Source: Chlamydia sp. BM-2023
Lineage (GTDB): Bacteria; Chlamydiota; Chlamydiia; Chlamydiales; Chlamydiaceae
Assembly (NCBI RefSeq): GCF_964023145.1
Contig: NZ_CAXIED010000001.1
Coordinates: 434,001-498,000, forward strand
DNA: 64,000 nucleotides
Direction of reading: 5' to 3'
Position numbers and translations under genes: made by a program. Of this stretch, positions 33,414 through 42,334 are shown piece after piece. Under the pieces are notes generated by a model. It saw only the letters and a list, made by a program, of their open reading frames with translations. It ran no database searches and was not told the origin of the DNA. The first letter of the stretch is position 1. Each line of letters starts with the position of its first letter.

Positions 33414-34058
33414 TTAAGAAGGTTGTGATATGACGATATCTAAAAGCTCAGGCCACCTTTCCCCTTGGACAATGGAGGAAACGGCCCCGGAGTCTAAATT
33501 CAAAGTAGAGGCGAACGCAGCGATATCTTCTTCAGTAATTATCCCTTGAGAAACAGCCTGAGAAAATACTTCGCTCAATTCATTAAGAAACATATTCCAG
33601 ATCCAGTCACGACCTTGCATTTTTTTCATGCCTTCGATCAATGAAGGGTTTTCAGAAACAAGTTTCAACAGAGCTAATGGATGGAGTTCTCTAATACGAT
33701 TTAAAGCACCCTTAATTTCACTCTGAGACATCGCTAAAGAAATCGAAGATTTTTCAGCAGCAGCAGATACGACAAAAGAGATATCTTTTTTGTCTTGATC
33801 TGTCACCTGATCTTCGTATTTCTTAAAGTTTGTCTGCACTTTTTGTGTTTCCTTCTTAACCTGGTTTCGTCGCGTAAATAATCTTCGCGAACGACGGGAA
33901 GGTTTCTTTTCATTTTTTGTAAGTGTAGCAGATTCATGATTTATAGCATTCGAGTTTTTTGAAGACTGCTTTGATCCATAAGGGTTCAAGCAGCAACTAC
34001 TCAAACTCAAGAGCAATATCAAACCACCAAAACTGTACTTATAGATATATTTTTTCAT
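33414..34058 (-). CDS. Putative lipoprotein (CT734-like)
   Basis: About 214 residues with a lipoprotein signal: MKKYIYKYSFGGLILLLSLSSC, lipobox LSSC with Cys at about residue 22, then a Ser/Asn-rich linker and a basic stretch (RRSRRLFTRR). The rest is helical with no recognised domain. The ATG at 34058 is preferred over a GTG at 34061. An extended -10 promoter lies just upstream. It probably sits at the outer or inner membrane facing the periplasm; the steady pairing with the AGCS symporter in both units suggests a shared role, but no function is known. Matches CT734 in position. Confidence 0.85.
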   Translation of the reverse strand: MKKYIYKYSFGGLILLLSLSSCCLNPYGSKQSSKNSNAINHESATLTKNEKKPSRRSRRLFTRRNQVKKETQKVQTNFKKYEDQVTDQDKKDISFVVSAAAEKSSISLAMSQSEIKGALNRIRELHPLALLKLVSENPSLIEGMKKMQGRDWIWNMFLNELSEVFSQAVSQGIITEEDIAAFASTLNLDSGAVSSIVQGERWPELLDIVISQPS

Positions 34059-34093
34059 CACTTTATTTATATTTTAAAATTAAAAGTTATACT

Positions 34094-34102
34094 ATTATAT
34101 CA
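34094..34102 (-). promoter_or_regulatory. Candidate extended -10 promoter of the lipoprotein gene
   Basis: Minus-strand TGATATAAT is a perfect TATAAT with the TGn extension, placing the transcription start about 25 bp before the ATG. No recognisable -35, which is acceptable for an extended -10 promoter. Confidence 0.5.
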
Positions 34103-34327
34103 CAACAGCATTAAAAATAGGGCGTATTTGCCATTTATTTCTATATTAAGATGATTAACATGTCCACAGTCCTCTAAATCACCGTCTAAGAGAGGGAATC
34201 CCCGACAAGCCCGGCAACCGAAACAATTGGACCTAGGCTGTTTATTAAGAAATATTCACAAAGCCTATATTAGGCTTTAGGTTAAAATCTTTACAATTTT
34301 AAAGAGAGAAGGCTTCCAAGAGAACCC

Positions 34328-34361
34328 TTTGAAAATCAAAGGCGCGAGGAGTCCCCACGCC
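34328..34361 (-). terminator. Candidate terminator of symporter copy 2
   Basis: On the minus strand a GC-rich hairpin (GGCGTGGGG-ACT-CCTCGCGCC, 34341-34361, with two wobble pairs) is followed by TTTGATTTTC, about 65 bp after the symporter stop. The T tract is interrupted. Confidence 0.5.
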
Positions 34362-34426
34362 CCTGAAGAATTGACATTAGCCACTAGTGACTAGGGAGCC
34401 AATAAGAGAGAGGTTGCTGGTCTCTT

Positions 34427-35800
34427 CTAATCTAAATTTTGCACGATCTCCGCTTCGGGAGCTTCTTTCAATCTGAGAAGATTGACTTCTTTATTTGTAG
34501 CTAGCACGTCTTTAATCAAAGAAATCAAAGCGATCGAATTTAGGATAACCATACCGATAAACCCTGTATCCGCTAAGCTCCAAATAAGGCGCATATTGAT
34601 CATTCCCCCTAAAGGAATAACAGCAACAAATAGGACTTTGAGCCACGAATTTGCTCGTCTACCTGGGATCATGTACGTTAAACTTTTTTCTGCGCAAGCG
34701 AACCAAGTCAATACTGTTGTGTAGCCGAATAGCGCCATAGCGACGACAACAACAAGGCCTCCTAGAGAACCTAGACTATTTTTAAATGCGTGTAGCACCA
34801 TCAGAGTTCCCTCCTGTCCTGAAGAAAAGGCTCCTGAAACAATGAGCACGAGCATTGTAATCGAGCAAACCACTGTGACGATTACCGGAGGTAGAAGCGT
34901 GACTAAACCGTCAATGACAGGATTTTTACTTTTTGAATCTGACTGGAGGATAGAAACCATACCGCTACCACAGTCAGTAGCCATAATAGCACGACTCATT
35001 CCTGTTGATAGCACTTGAGTAAGTGTGTAGCCTCCGATTCCAGCAACTGTTGCCTTAACTCCAAATGCGGAGGAAACAATAAGTTTTAGAGCTGGGAGGA
35101 TCTGAGTACTGTGTTGAGCAAGAATAATAAGACAGGAAATCGCGTAAAAACCGGCAATGAATGGAATTACACGAGCTGAAAATCTTAGAATACGTCTATT
35201 TCCCCCAATAAGCACTGGGACTATTGTTAATGCTATAAGAACGCCTATAGCGAATCTTAAAAAGATTTTGTCAGTACACAGAGGAACTATACAATTGATC
35301 TGAACAAAATTCCCTGCTGAAAAAGCTGTTAGGATTGTAAATATACAGAAAAATCCTGCTAGGAGTTTGCTTCCCATACCGTAGGCCAGGCAAGCTGTAG
35401 GTCCTCCGATAAACTCCCCAGTTTTTTTATGGAGTTTGCGGTATTTTACACCTAAAAAAGCTCCGGCATATTGAACAATAGCTCCTAGAAGAGCGCCTAT
35501 CCAAACCCATACTAAAGCCCCGGGTCCTCCACAGGCAATAGCGATTGCCATTCCTGCGATATTTCCTGTTCCGAAGTTCCCTGCTAAGATTCCGGCTACA
35601 GCTTCGTAACGGGATACCTTACCATCTTCAGAAGATGTCTTTTCCTGTTTATTACTTACCATAAGGTTAAAGCCAAGCTTTAGCCCTGTAAATTGCAATC
35701 CTCTTAATTTCCATGTGAACAATCCACCTAGAAATAAAATCACCGGGAAAACGCAAAATGAAATGCAAAAGTTATTTAACTGATCTAAAAAATGTAACAT
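34427..35800 (-). CDS. Alanine/glycine:cation symporter (AGCS family), copy 2
   Basis: 457-residue paralogue of the gene at 31941-33308, with the same signatures (GNFGTGNIAGMA, GGPGALVWVWIGALLGA, GMSRAIMATDCGSG) and the same membrane topology. Reading frame, start region and the AGAGAGA leader are all preserved, so this copy looks functional. Differences are scattered conservative changes and a divergent C-terminal tail, compatible with either redundancy or a shift in substrate preference. Its own lipoprotein partner upstream (35907-36360) has decayed. Confidence 0.92.
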   Translation of the reverse strand: MLHFLDQLNNFCISFCVFPVILFLGGLFTWKLRGLQFTGLKLGFNLMVSNKQEKTSSEDGKVSRYEAVAGILAGNFGTGNIAGMAIAIACGGPGALVWVWIGALLGAIVQYAGAFLGVKYRKLHKKTGEFIGGPTACLAYGMGSKLLAGFFCIFTILTAFSAGNFVQINCIVPLCTDKIFLRFAIGVLIALTIVPVLIGGNRRILRFSARVIPFIAGFYAISCLIILAQHSTQILPALKLIVSSAFGVKATVAGIGGYTLTQVLSTGMSRAIMATDCGSGMVSILQSDSKSKNPVIDGLVTLLPPVIVTVVCSITMLVLIVSGAFSSGQEGTLMVLHAFKNSLGSLGGLVVVVAMALFGYTTVLTWFACAEKSLTYMIPGRRANSWLKVLFVAVIPLGGMINMRLIWSLADTGFIGMVILNSIALISLIKDVLATNKEVNLLRLKEAPEAEIVQNLD

Positions 35801-35860
35801 TGTCTCTCTCTTAGTTGCTCGTAATATTCTCTAATGGAAAACCACAGCAAAATCGCTATA

Positions 35861-35891
35861 GCCTCCTCTCCTGGGGCAGGGGAAAGGAAGC
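35861..35891 (-). other. Conserved hairpin between lipoprotein remnant and symporter, copy 2
   Basis: Counterpart of 33364-33394: GCTTCCTTTCCCC pairs with GGGG/GGAGAGGAGGC over 31 bases. Several changes between the copies keep or compensate pairing, while the upstream gene has lost its frame. Confidence 0.55.
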
Positions 35892-35906
35892 TTGTGTGTA
35901 GAGAGC

Positions 35907-36360
35907 TTAAGAAGATTGAAACGCAATCGTATCTAGAAGCCTGTGCCACCTTTCCCCTTGCACAACGCAGGTACCGGTCTCAGCATCTAAATTTATGGTA
36001 AGAGCAAACGCAAGTGTCCCTTCTTCAGCGGCTACTTCTTGAGAAGCAGCGTGAGAAAATACTGAATTTAATTCGATTGAGTAAAGGTTTTCATTTACAG
36101 AGCAACACTCTTGAACAGGGATCAAAGAGGCTTGTGCCTCAAGCAGGGAAACTGAAAATTTTTCAGCAGCAGGTAACACAAAAGAGGAAACTCTTTTGTT
36201 TTGACCTGTCAACTGATCTTCAGATTTCTTAAGCTGAGCTAGCACTTGTTATTAACCTTATTTTAAGTTGCAAAAAGCAACTTCCTCAAGCAACGGAAGA
36301 TATCCATCACTCCCTAAGTATAGCGGATTATTAATTTATAGCATTCGAGTTTTTTAGATT
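35907..36360 (-). pseudogene. Decayed paralogue of the CT734-like lipoprotein
   Basis: The longest open stretch (35907-36245, opening with a GTG) translates to a protein whose C-terminus (VQGERWHRLLDTIAFQSS) matches the intact lipoprotein (VQGERWPELLDIVISQPS), as does ALTINLDAETGT against ASTLNLDSGAVS. The middle segment is shortened by an internal deletion, and the N-terminal coding part, including the lipobox, has no open frame. DNA similarity nonetheless continues upstream to at least 36355 (21-base exact match). No signal peptide can be formed. I call it a pseudogene rather than a short gene. Confidence 0.8.
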
Positions 36361-36670
36361 TCTCTTCACTCTTCTGGGTTAGGAAACAAATATTTAAGTT
36401 AAAAACAGTAAATTTTTATTTACCAAACTACGTCCTCAAGAACAAATCTAGATTAAAATAAAAAATATAATGTTATACATGTAACGGGCCGACAAAAACA
36501 TGAATTATTATCTAACTCTATAACAGTTCTGATGATGGTTAAAAATCTCTCTGGGCGGAGGAAGAAAACGTCTCTTGAGTTTCTCGGGTTGATTTGTTAT
36601 TGGCCATTTTGTTATCAACATGGGGCTTAGTTTAGCTCTTTATTAAGGGAATAGATTGCCAGGGGATCTT
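36361..36670. other. Spacer upstream of the CT733-like gene
   Basis: 310 bp of AT-rich DNA between the divergent lipoprotein remnant and the next gene. I see no gene and no convincing promoter; the remnant's own promoter region has lost the extended -10 seen upstream of the intact copy. Confidence 0.4.
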
Positions 36671-38038
36671 ATGTTCAAACTCCTTACAATTCGAAGCTGC
36701 GCGTGTTTAGTGGCTTGTGTTTTAAGTGTTCCTTATATTTCTTGTGGGGCGCCGTCTTCATCGTCGATGCTTACTACAACTTTGCCCTCTGGTAAGGCAA
36801 AAGTTGGTTCCGACGCTTGGATCGAAAGTAAGCTGCGTCAATATCCAGAGTTACTTTGGCTGACGGAGCCTTCAGCTGCTGCGGGAGGATTAACAACATC
36901 AAGATCCAACTATTCTTTAACACTGTTTGATAAAAATGTTCCTGCTCTAGATGTTGCAATACGCAGTTTGATTTACCTACACCTATTAATACAGGGATCT
37001 CGTCAATCTTATGCTCAACTTTGTCAGTTACAGCCTACGGAAAACAGCATAACCTTTAAGCAGTTTCAAACTACTCATAGGCAACTGATTCATTTCTTAA
37101 ATTCTCCGAAGCACTTTGATAACACTCTGAAAATTTTAGAAACTGCAATTGTTTTAAAGCATATGGGCTGCTCTGCAAAAGCTGCAGCTATTTTTAAGCC
37201 TTACTTTAGCGAATCGCGAGTGGATGTTTTCTATGCAAAAGCTTTGCATGTGTTACAAGCTTTTCCAGAATTAAGCCCTTCTTTTTCTCGCCTTTCTCCA
37301 GAACAAAAAGAGGTATTTGGAACCCTACGCCGTTTAGCAGATTATGGTTCTTTATTTGACCTTACTACGACGCCAAGCGCTCATCTTCTTTCTGTAGGAA
37401 GAGCAAAACGTCCTTTAGTAGTTTTAGATTTGTATCTATATTCTCTAGATATTTGCGGTGAGCAAAACTGTTCTCAAGAGTTTTACTATAACTTTGCCCC
37501 TCTTCTTTCCATGCTTCAACAACATGCTACTGTAGAAGAGGCTTTTTCTCGTTATTTTACTTATCGAGCTAACCGCTTAGGATTTGAGGGTTCTTCACGC
37601 AGTGATATGGCGTTAGTACGTCTAGCTACACTTATGGAACTTTCCCCCATGGAAGCTAGTGCATTATCATGGGGCTTCAAAAATCTCCCTAGAGAAGAAG
37701 AAGAAATCCTAACGAATAGTTTTTATACTGCTCAGGGAGAACACATACCTTTAGCTATACGCGGTCTACCTAATTTAGTAGCAGGTCTATTACAAACAAA
37801 TCATGGAAATACGATAGCTAGTCCAGAAAGTCGCCTACGTCAGGTGTATTCTACAGCATTATCTTTAGTAGTAAAAAGTTTGAAAGTACATAAGGACATG
37901 TTGAAAAAACAGCTTCTTGATCAAGCAACTGTTTTAGATTTTTCTGAAACTACGGGTTCTTGTGGAGGACTGGATATTTTCTCTGAAAATATTGCTGTGC
38001 GCGTACATTTAAACGGCTCTGTTAGCGTTGCACTGTAA
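36671..38038 (+). CDS. Secreted chlamydial hypothetical protein (CT733-like)
   Basis: About 455 residues beginning with a signal peptide (MFKLLTIRSCACLVACVLSV, cleavage likely near SCGAPSS). The mature part is largely helical, with no catalytic motif I recognise. The ATG at 36671 was chosen because AGGGG lies 5 bp upstream; a TTG five codons earlier has none. CT733 of C. trachomatis occupies the same position. It converges on ribH with a 22-bp gap. Likely exported to periplasm or beyond; function unknown. Confidence 0.8.
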   Translation: MFKLLTIRSCACLVACVLSVPYISCGAPSSSSMLTTTLPSGKAKVGSDAWIESKLRQYPELLWLTEPSAAAGGLTTSRSNYSLTLFDKNVPALDVAIRSLIYLHLLIQGSRQSYAQLCQLQPTENSITFKQFQTTHRQLIHFLNSPKHFDNTLKILETAIVLKHMGCSAKAAAIFKPYFSESRVDVFYAKALHVLQAFPELSPSFSRLSPEQKEVFGTLRRLADYGSLFDLTTTPSAHLLSVGRAKRPLVVLDLYLYSLDICGEQNCSQEFYYNFAPLLSMLQQHATVEEAFSRYFTYRANRLGFEGSSRSDMALVRLATLMELSPMEASALSWGFKNLPREEEEILTNSFYTAQGEHIPLAIRGLPNLVAGLLQTNHGNTIASPESRLRQVYSTALSLVVKSLKVHKDMLKKQLLDQATVLDFSETTGSCGGLDIFSENIAVRVHLNGSVSVAL

Positions 38039-38060
38039 GTACAACGCTTTTCTAAAAGAA

Positions 38061-38525
38061 TTAGATTTTCTTGAAAAGATCTGCCATTTCTAAAGCAGTT
38101 TGCATTCCAGATATTCCTAAATGTGTTCCTCGAACTCCTGCGCGTTCCCACGCCAATTCTACGGAAGGTGCGGTAATAATGGAAAAGGTAATGGGGAGAT
38201 TGTATTCCACAGAAAGCTCGCTAATTCTTGCTGCAACTTGATCAGCGATATGCTCATAGTGTGTAGTAGATCCTTTAATTAGGACGCCGCAGGCTACCAT
38301 AGCGTGGTATTCTACACCTGAAGTGAGGAGTTTTTTTAATGCACAGGGAATCTCGAAAGCCCCTGGAACACGTAGTGTTGTTAGTAAATCTTCCGAACCA
38401 CCAAAATCTAAAAAAGTTTGCTGAGCTCCTGAAACCAAAGCATCGGCTATAGGCCCGTTAAAACAAGAGCCAACAATAGCAACTCGCAAACCTTTTGCAG
38501 ATGCTAATCCTTTTAATGTTTTCAT
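38061..38525 (-). CDS. ribH: 6,7-dimethyl-8-ribityllumazine synthase
   Basis: Penultimate riboflavin enzyme: condenses 5-amino-6-ribitylaminouracil with dihydroxybutanone phosphate. The 154 residues match the family length, with GSCFNGPIADALVSGA (about residue 18), VPGAFEIPCAL (about 48), CGVLIKGSTTHYEHIAD (catalytic His, about 80-95) and TFSIITAPSVELAWERAG. Twelve bp after ribBA on the same strand; the substrates of this step are made by the two genes just upstream. Confidence 0.95.
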   Translation of the reverse strand: MKTLKGLASAKGLRVAIVGSCFNGPIADALVSGAQQTFLDFGGSEDLLTTLRVPGAFEIPCALKKLLTSGVEYHAMVACGVLIKGSTTHYEHIADQVAARISELSVEYNLPITFSIITAPSVELAWERAGVRGTHLGISGMQTALEMADLFKKI

Positions 38526-38537
38526 ATTATCCCGGTA

Positions 38538-39794
38538 TTATCTTGTGTTTACTTCCTCATCATGAGGTAAGTCTATCCAATGTCCCATACGTTCTTTTTT
38601 CGTACGTAAGTAATACTCGTTTTCTTCAGAAACATTGATAGGGAGAGCGATTCGATCAACGATTTCTAGTCCAAATCCCTGAAGTCCGAAATACTTATGG
38701 GGATTATGGGTAATCAATTTTACCGTTGTCAAGCCAAGATCAAATAAAATCTGAGCACCGATTCCATATTCTCGAGAGTCTATGGGAAAACCCATTTCTA
38801 AATTTGCATCGACGGTATCATAACCACGGTCTTGTAAAGCATAAGCACGAACCTTATGACCTAGTCCTATTCCGCGGCCTTCTTGCCCACGAAGATAAAC
38901 GATAACGCCTTCCCCTTCTAAAGCTATAAATTCCATAGCGGAGCGTAATTGGTTTCCACAATCACAGCGAGTAGATGCCATGATATCTCCTGTGAGGCAT
39001 TCAGAATGCACACGAACAAGAACATTTTGTTTTCCTCTGACATCACCTTTTACTAAAGCGATGTGTTGCATACCATCGATGGCAGATTCATAAATATGAA
39101 TATCAAAATCACCATGCTCTGTGGGTAAACGAGCTGAAGAAACATGGGAGACAAGCCTTTCTGATAGCATGCGATGCGCTATCAAATCCGTAATGGAAAT
39201 AACTGAAAGATTATGCTGCTGTGCAAATTTTAAAATTTGAGGAAGACGCATCATGCTATGATCTTCATTCACAAGCTCAGCAAGAACTCCGCAGGGCTGC
39301 ATATTTGCTAAACGCATAAGATCTAGGGTAGCTTCCGTATGCCCTGCACGTTTTAACACTCCCCCTTGGGCACTAACTAAAGGGAAAAAATGCCCAGGAC
39401 GGACAAAATCTTCAGGACCACTATTAGGATCCGCTAACAACTGCACTGTCCGTGTTCTATCTGCTGCGGATACGCCTGTGGTAATTCCTCGAGCAGCATC
39501 TACAGACATGGTAAATGGTGTATTGAAATGACAACGATTATCTTTAATAGGGGGGATTTCTAGCTTTTTGATTTTTTCATGATCTACAGCAGCGCAAGCT
39601 ATACCTGTTGTATGTTTAAGGAGAAATATCATCTTTTCAACGGTGATCTTCTCGCCTGCTATGACAAGATCTCCTTCATCTTCTCTAGAAGCTTCGTCAA
39701 CAATAATAACAAATTTCCCTTCAGCGATATCTGCTATTGCTTGTTCTATTGATGCGAAACCTGCTTCACCAACATTATCATGTGATTCTACCAC
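38538..39794 (-). CDS. ribBA: Bifunctional DHBP synthase / GTP cyclohydrolase II
   Basis: A fusion making both riboflavin precursors. N-terminal RibB domain: [16 protein letters not shown] (about residue 33), HTTGIACAA, and [14 protein letters not shown]-terminal RibA domain: zinc ligands in [19 protein letters not shown] (about residue 265), [10 protein letters not shown] and the Tyr/Arg catalytic region. The GTG at 39794 was taken as the start, with GGGAG 7 bp upstream. A stronger AAGGAG lies further up before an in-frame ATT, and no ATG exists before codon 50 or so, so the N-terminus is uncertain by a few residues. Between ribD and ribH. Confidence 0.95.
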   Translation of the reverse strand: MVESHDNVGEAGFASIEQAIADIAEGKFVIIVDEASREDEGDLVIAGEKITVEKMIFLLKHTTGIACAAVDHEKIKKLEIPPIKDNRCHFNTPFTMSVDAARGITTGVSAADRTRTVQLLADPNSGPEDFVRPGHFFPLVSAQGGVLKRAGHTEATLDLMRLANMQPCGVLAELVNEDHSMMRLPQILKFAQQHNLSVISITDLIAHRMLSERLVSHVSSARLPTEHGDFDIHIYESAIDGMQHIALVKGDVRGKQNVLVRVHSECLTGDIMASTRCDCGNQLRSAMEFIALEGEGVIVYLRGQEGRGIGLGHKVRAYALQDRGYDTVDANLEMGFPIDSREYGIGAQILFDLGLTTVKLITHNPHKYFGLQGFGLEIVDRIALPINVSEENEYYLRTKKERMGHWIDLPHDEEVNTR

Positions 39795-39868
39795 TAGGAT
39801 GCTCCCAATAATCGCTCCTTCTCTCTATGAAAATGCTAATGGAAACTCTTATTCTCTTCAATACATCC

Positions 39869-40975
39869 CTACAAAACCACTTCCCAGGTCGTTTTTAAAG
39901 AATTTCCTAGAACTTCAGAATTCTTGGGAAGAATTTCTTGAGAAGAATGTAGACGCAACCCGAGATCTCCAAAAATAGGTTTTTGCTGATCTCCAAAAAT
40001 TTTTGGCCCTAAATAAAGAACTATAGCGTTTGCTAAACGTGCTCTCAAAAATTCAGTATGTAAAATAGCCCCGCCTTCTACAAGAACTTGTAAAATCCCC
40101 TCGTCAGACAAATATTTGTTTAATTCGTGCAAATTCACTTTAAGATCTACCGGTTGGGTAATTAATACATCGACACCCATCTCTTCGATACGTTGGATGT
40201 GCTCTTTTGGACAACGTGTTGTTGTTGCATAAAGGGATCTTCCCGGGCCATGAAAAACATTTGCCTTTGGGGATACTGCTCCTGAGCTATCGACAATAAC
40301 GCGCAAAGGCTGGCGAGGGTAAAGCTCTCCAGAGGCTGTGCGAGCAGTTAGAAAAGGGTTATCTTTTACAACAGTTTTAGATCCCACAACAATTGCTTGA
40401 GAAGCTGCTCGTAATTTACCAACGTCTGCGCGTGCTTCCTGACAAGTAATCCATTGCGACTGTCCGTCGCTATCAGCAACTTGACCATCAAGAGTTGCAG
40501 CACTTTTAATTACAACCCAAGGCTTTCCTTGGGAACGTTGATATAAATAGGGTTTTAAAGAATTCTCAGCATCTTGCCTTCCCAACCCCTCATATACGGG
40601 AATACCAGCTTGCTTTAATGCTGCGATTCCCTTTCCAGATACACGACTGTCGGGATCTAAAAGAGCTACATATACAGCGGCTACTTTATGCTGTATTAAT
40701 AAATTCGCACAGGGAGGGGTATTTCCGTAATGAGAGCAAGGTTCTAACGAAACATAAACATCGCAGCCCTCAATAGAAACAGATGCGGAATTTACAGCTT
40801 CTTGTTCTGCATGAGGCAAACCTTTTGCTTTATGATATCCCTCTCCTATTATCTTACCATTTTTTACAAGAACACAACCCACCCAAGGATTTGGAGGAGC
40901 TGTGATCCTTCCCTTTTCTCCCAAAGCTATAGCCCTACGCATAAAAAACAGTTGTTGCTCAGAGAAATCTTCCAT
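39869..40975 (-). CDS. ribD: Riboflavin biosynthesis deaminase/reductase RibD
   Basis: Bifunctional: deaminates, then reduces the pyrimidine intermediate. Deaminase domain with zinc ligands in HAEQEAV (about residue 51) and PCSHYGNTPPC (about 79-89); NADPH-dependent reductase domain with KSAATLDGQVADSDGQSQWI (about 157) and VEGGAILHTEFL (about 292). The 368 residues are the usual length. First gene of the ribD-ribBA-ribH run, diverging from serS across 45 bp. The unlinked riboflavin synthase (ribE/ribC) and ribF are not in this window. Confidence 0.95.
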   Translation of the reverse strand: MEDFSEQQLFFMRRAIALGEKGRITAPPNPWVGCVLVKNGKIIGEGYHKAKGLPHAEQEAVNSASVSIEGCDVYVSLEPCSHYGNTPPCANLLIQHKVAAVYVALLDPDSRVSGKGIAALKQAGIPVYEGLGRQDAENSLKPYLYQRSQGKPWVVIKSAATLDGQVADSDGQSQWITCQEARADVGKLRAASQAIVVGSKTVVKDNPFLTARTASGELYPRQPLRVIVDSSGAVSPKANVFHGPGRSLYATTTRCPKEHIQRIEEMGVDVLITQPVDLKVNLHELNKYLSDEGILQVLVEGGAILHTEFLRARLANAIVLYLGPKIFGDQQKPIFGDLGLRLHSSQEILPKNSEVLGNSLKTTWEVVL

Positions 40976-41020
40976 ATAATTAGCCTTGTCAGAAAAGGTA
41001 CTTAAATAAGAGATATAAGG

Positions 41021-42298
41021 ATGTTAGATATAAAATTAATACGCAAGGCACCTGAAGAATATGAGAGCCTTCTTCGTAGGAAAGATCCTAATATTTCCCT
41101 GCTTCCTATTCTTGATTTAGACAAAGAAGTCCGCCAATTAAAAACAGATTCTGAAGCTTTACAATCAAAGAGAAAGCTTCTATCTGGGAAAATTCATAAA
41201 GCTAAAACTCAAGAAGAAGATGCTTCGGAATTGCTTAATGAAGTGGAGACTTTATCCAACGATCTATCCAAATTAGAAAAGCTTCTTGAGGAAAAGAACG
41301 CCGCTTTACAAGATTTACTTGTTCGTCTTCCTAATTTCCCGGAGGAAACTATTCCCATAAGTCCTGATAAAACCGGGAATCAGGTGATAAAAAGTGTGGG
41401 TTCTCTACCGAATTTTTCTTTTACACCGAAGCATCACGTAGAGCTGAATCAAAAATTACAAATTTTTGACTTTAAACTTTCTGCGAAAACCTCAGGATCG
41501 GGATGGCCAGCATACCAAGATCAGGGGGTGATTTTAGAATGGGCATTACTCACCTATTTGATGCAGAAGCAAAAATCTCACGGGTTTAAGTTATGGCTTC
41601 CTCCTCTCTTGGTAAAACGCGAAATTTTATTTGGCTCTGGGCAAATCCCTAAATTTGACGGGCAATACTATCGTGTGGAAGATGGAGATCAGTATTTATA
41701 CCTTATCCCCACGGCAGAAGTCGTTTTGAATGGTTTTCATTCTCAAGAGATTTTTAATGCTCAAGATCTCCCTTTATATTATGCCGCCTATACACCTTGC
41801 TTCCGCAGGGAAGCAGGAGCCGCAGGAGCTCATGAACGCGGGCTTGTTCGCGTGCATCAGTTCAATAAAGTAGAAATGTTTGCATTTACAACTCCTGAGC
41901 AAGAAGACCAAGCTTTTGAAAAAATGGTTGCTATTGTTGAAGAAATTCTCACAGAACTCAAGCTTCCCTACCGCTTATCTTTATTATCTACTGGGGATAT
42001 GTCCTTTGGAGCGTCAAAAACTATTGATGCTGAAGTTTGGTTACCAGGACAACAGGCATTTTACGAGGTATCTTCGATTTCCAAATGTACAGATTTCCAA
42101 TCTCGACGTTCTGAAACGCGTTTTAAAGATAGTCAGGGTAAACTACATTTAGTCCATACTCTTAATGGTTCCGGATTAGCAACTCCACGTCTACTTGTTG
42201 CAATTTTAGAAAATAACCAGCAAGAAGATGGTTCCGTAATTATTCCTGAGGTTTTAAGACCTTATCTAGGAAATCAAGAAAAGTTGTTGCCAGAATAA
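41021..42298 (+). CDS. serS: Seryl-tRNA synthetase
   Basis: Class II synthetase for tRNA-Ser. The 425 residues show the N-terminal antiparallel coiled-coil arm (about residues 25-100, rich in Lys/Glu/Leu), then the catalytic core: motif 2 FRREAGAAGAHERGLVRVHQF (quoted in part; about residue 265) and motif 3 NGSGLATPRLLVAILEN (about 382). AAGG lies just before the ATG. It diverges from ribD and is followed after 36 bp by the VIT-like gene. Confidence 0.97.
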   Translation: MLDIKLIRKAPEEYESLLRRKDPNISLLPILDLDKEVRQLKTDSEALQSKRKLLSGKIHKAKTQEEDASELLNEVETLSNDLSKLEKLLEEKNAALQDLLVRLPNFPEETIPISPDKTGNQVIKSVGSLPNFSFTPKHHVELNQKLQIFDFKLSAKTSGSGWPAYQDQGVILEWALLTYLMQKQKSHGFKLWLPPLLVKREILFGSGQIPKFDGQYYRVEDGDQYLYLIPTAEVVLNGFHSQEIFNAQDLPLYYAAYTPCFRREAGAAGAHERGLVRVHQFNKVEMFAFTTPEQEDQAFEKMVAIVEEILTELKLPYRLSLLSTGDMSFGASKTIDAEVWLPGQQAFYEVSSISKCTDFQSRRSETRFKDSQGKLHLVHTLNGSGLATPRLLVAILENNQQEDGSVIIPEVLRPYLGNQEKLLPE

Positions 42299-42334
42299 TT
42301 TTAGGCAGTAGATTAATCAATACCAGGTGGTAAA

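Larger units (their letters stand above)
34062..34426. other. Gene-free spacer between the two symporter units
   Basis: 365 bp without a reading frame, more GC-rich in parts than other spacers. It holds, from the lipoprotein side: the extended -10 promoter, an S-box-like sequence (34187-34240, plus strand), a perfect hairpin AAAGCCTA-TAT-TAGGCTTT (34260-34278), and a terminator-like hairpin for the upstream symporter (34328-34361). Confidence 0.55.
31941..36360 (-). repeat. Tandem duplication of a lipoprotein-symporter unit
   Basis: Two successive units, each a lipoprotein-like gene followed by an AGCS symporter gene. Unit A: 34058 down to 31941 (both intact). Unit B: about 36360 down to 34427 (lipoprotein decayed, symporter intact). 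The linkers between lipoprotein and symporter also align, including a matching 31-base hairpin and the shared leader TGTCTCTCTCTT. A 21-base exact match (33940-33960 and 36335-36355) extends the homology upstream into the decayed lipoprotein. Confidence 0.88.

Noticed and set aside
36014..36232. 72-codon plus-strand frame opposite the lipoprotein remnant
   Set aside because: It is antisense to the decayed lipoprotein and shares no similarity with known proteins; the minus-strand reading is explained by homology.
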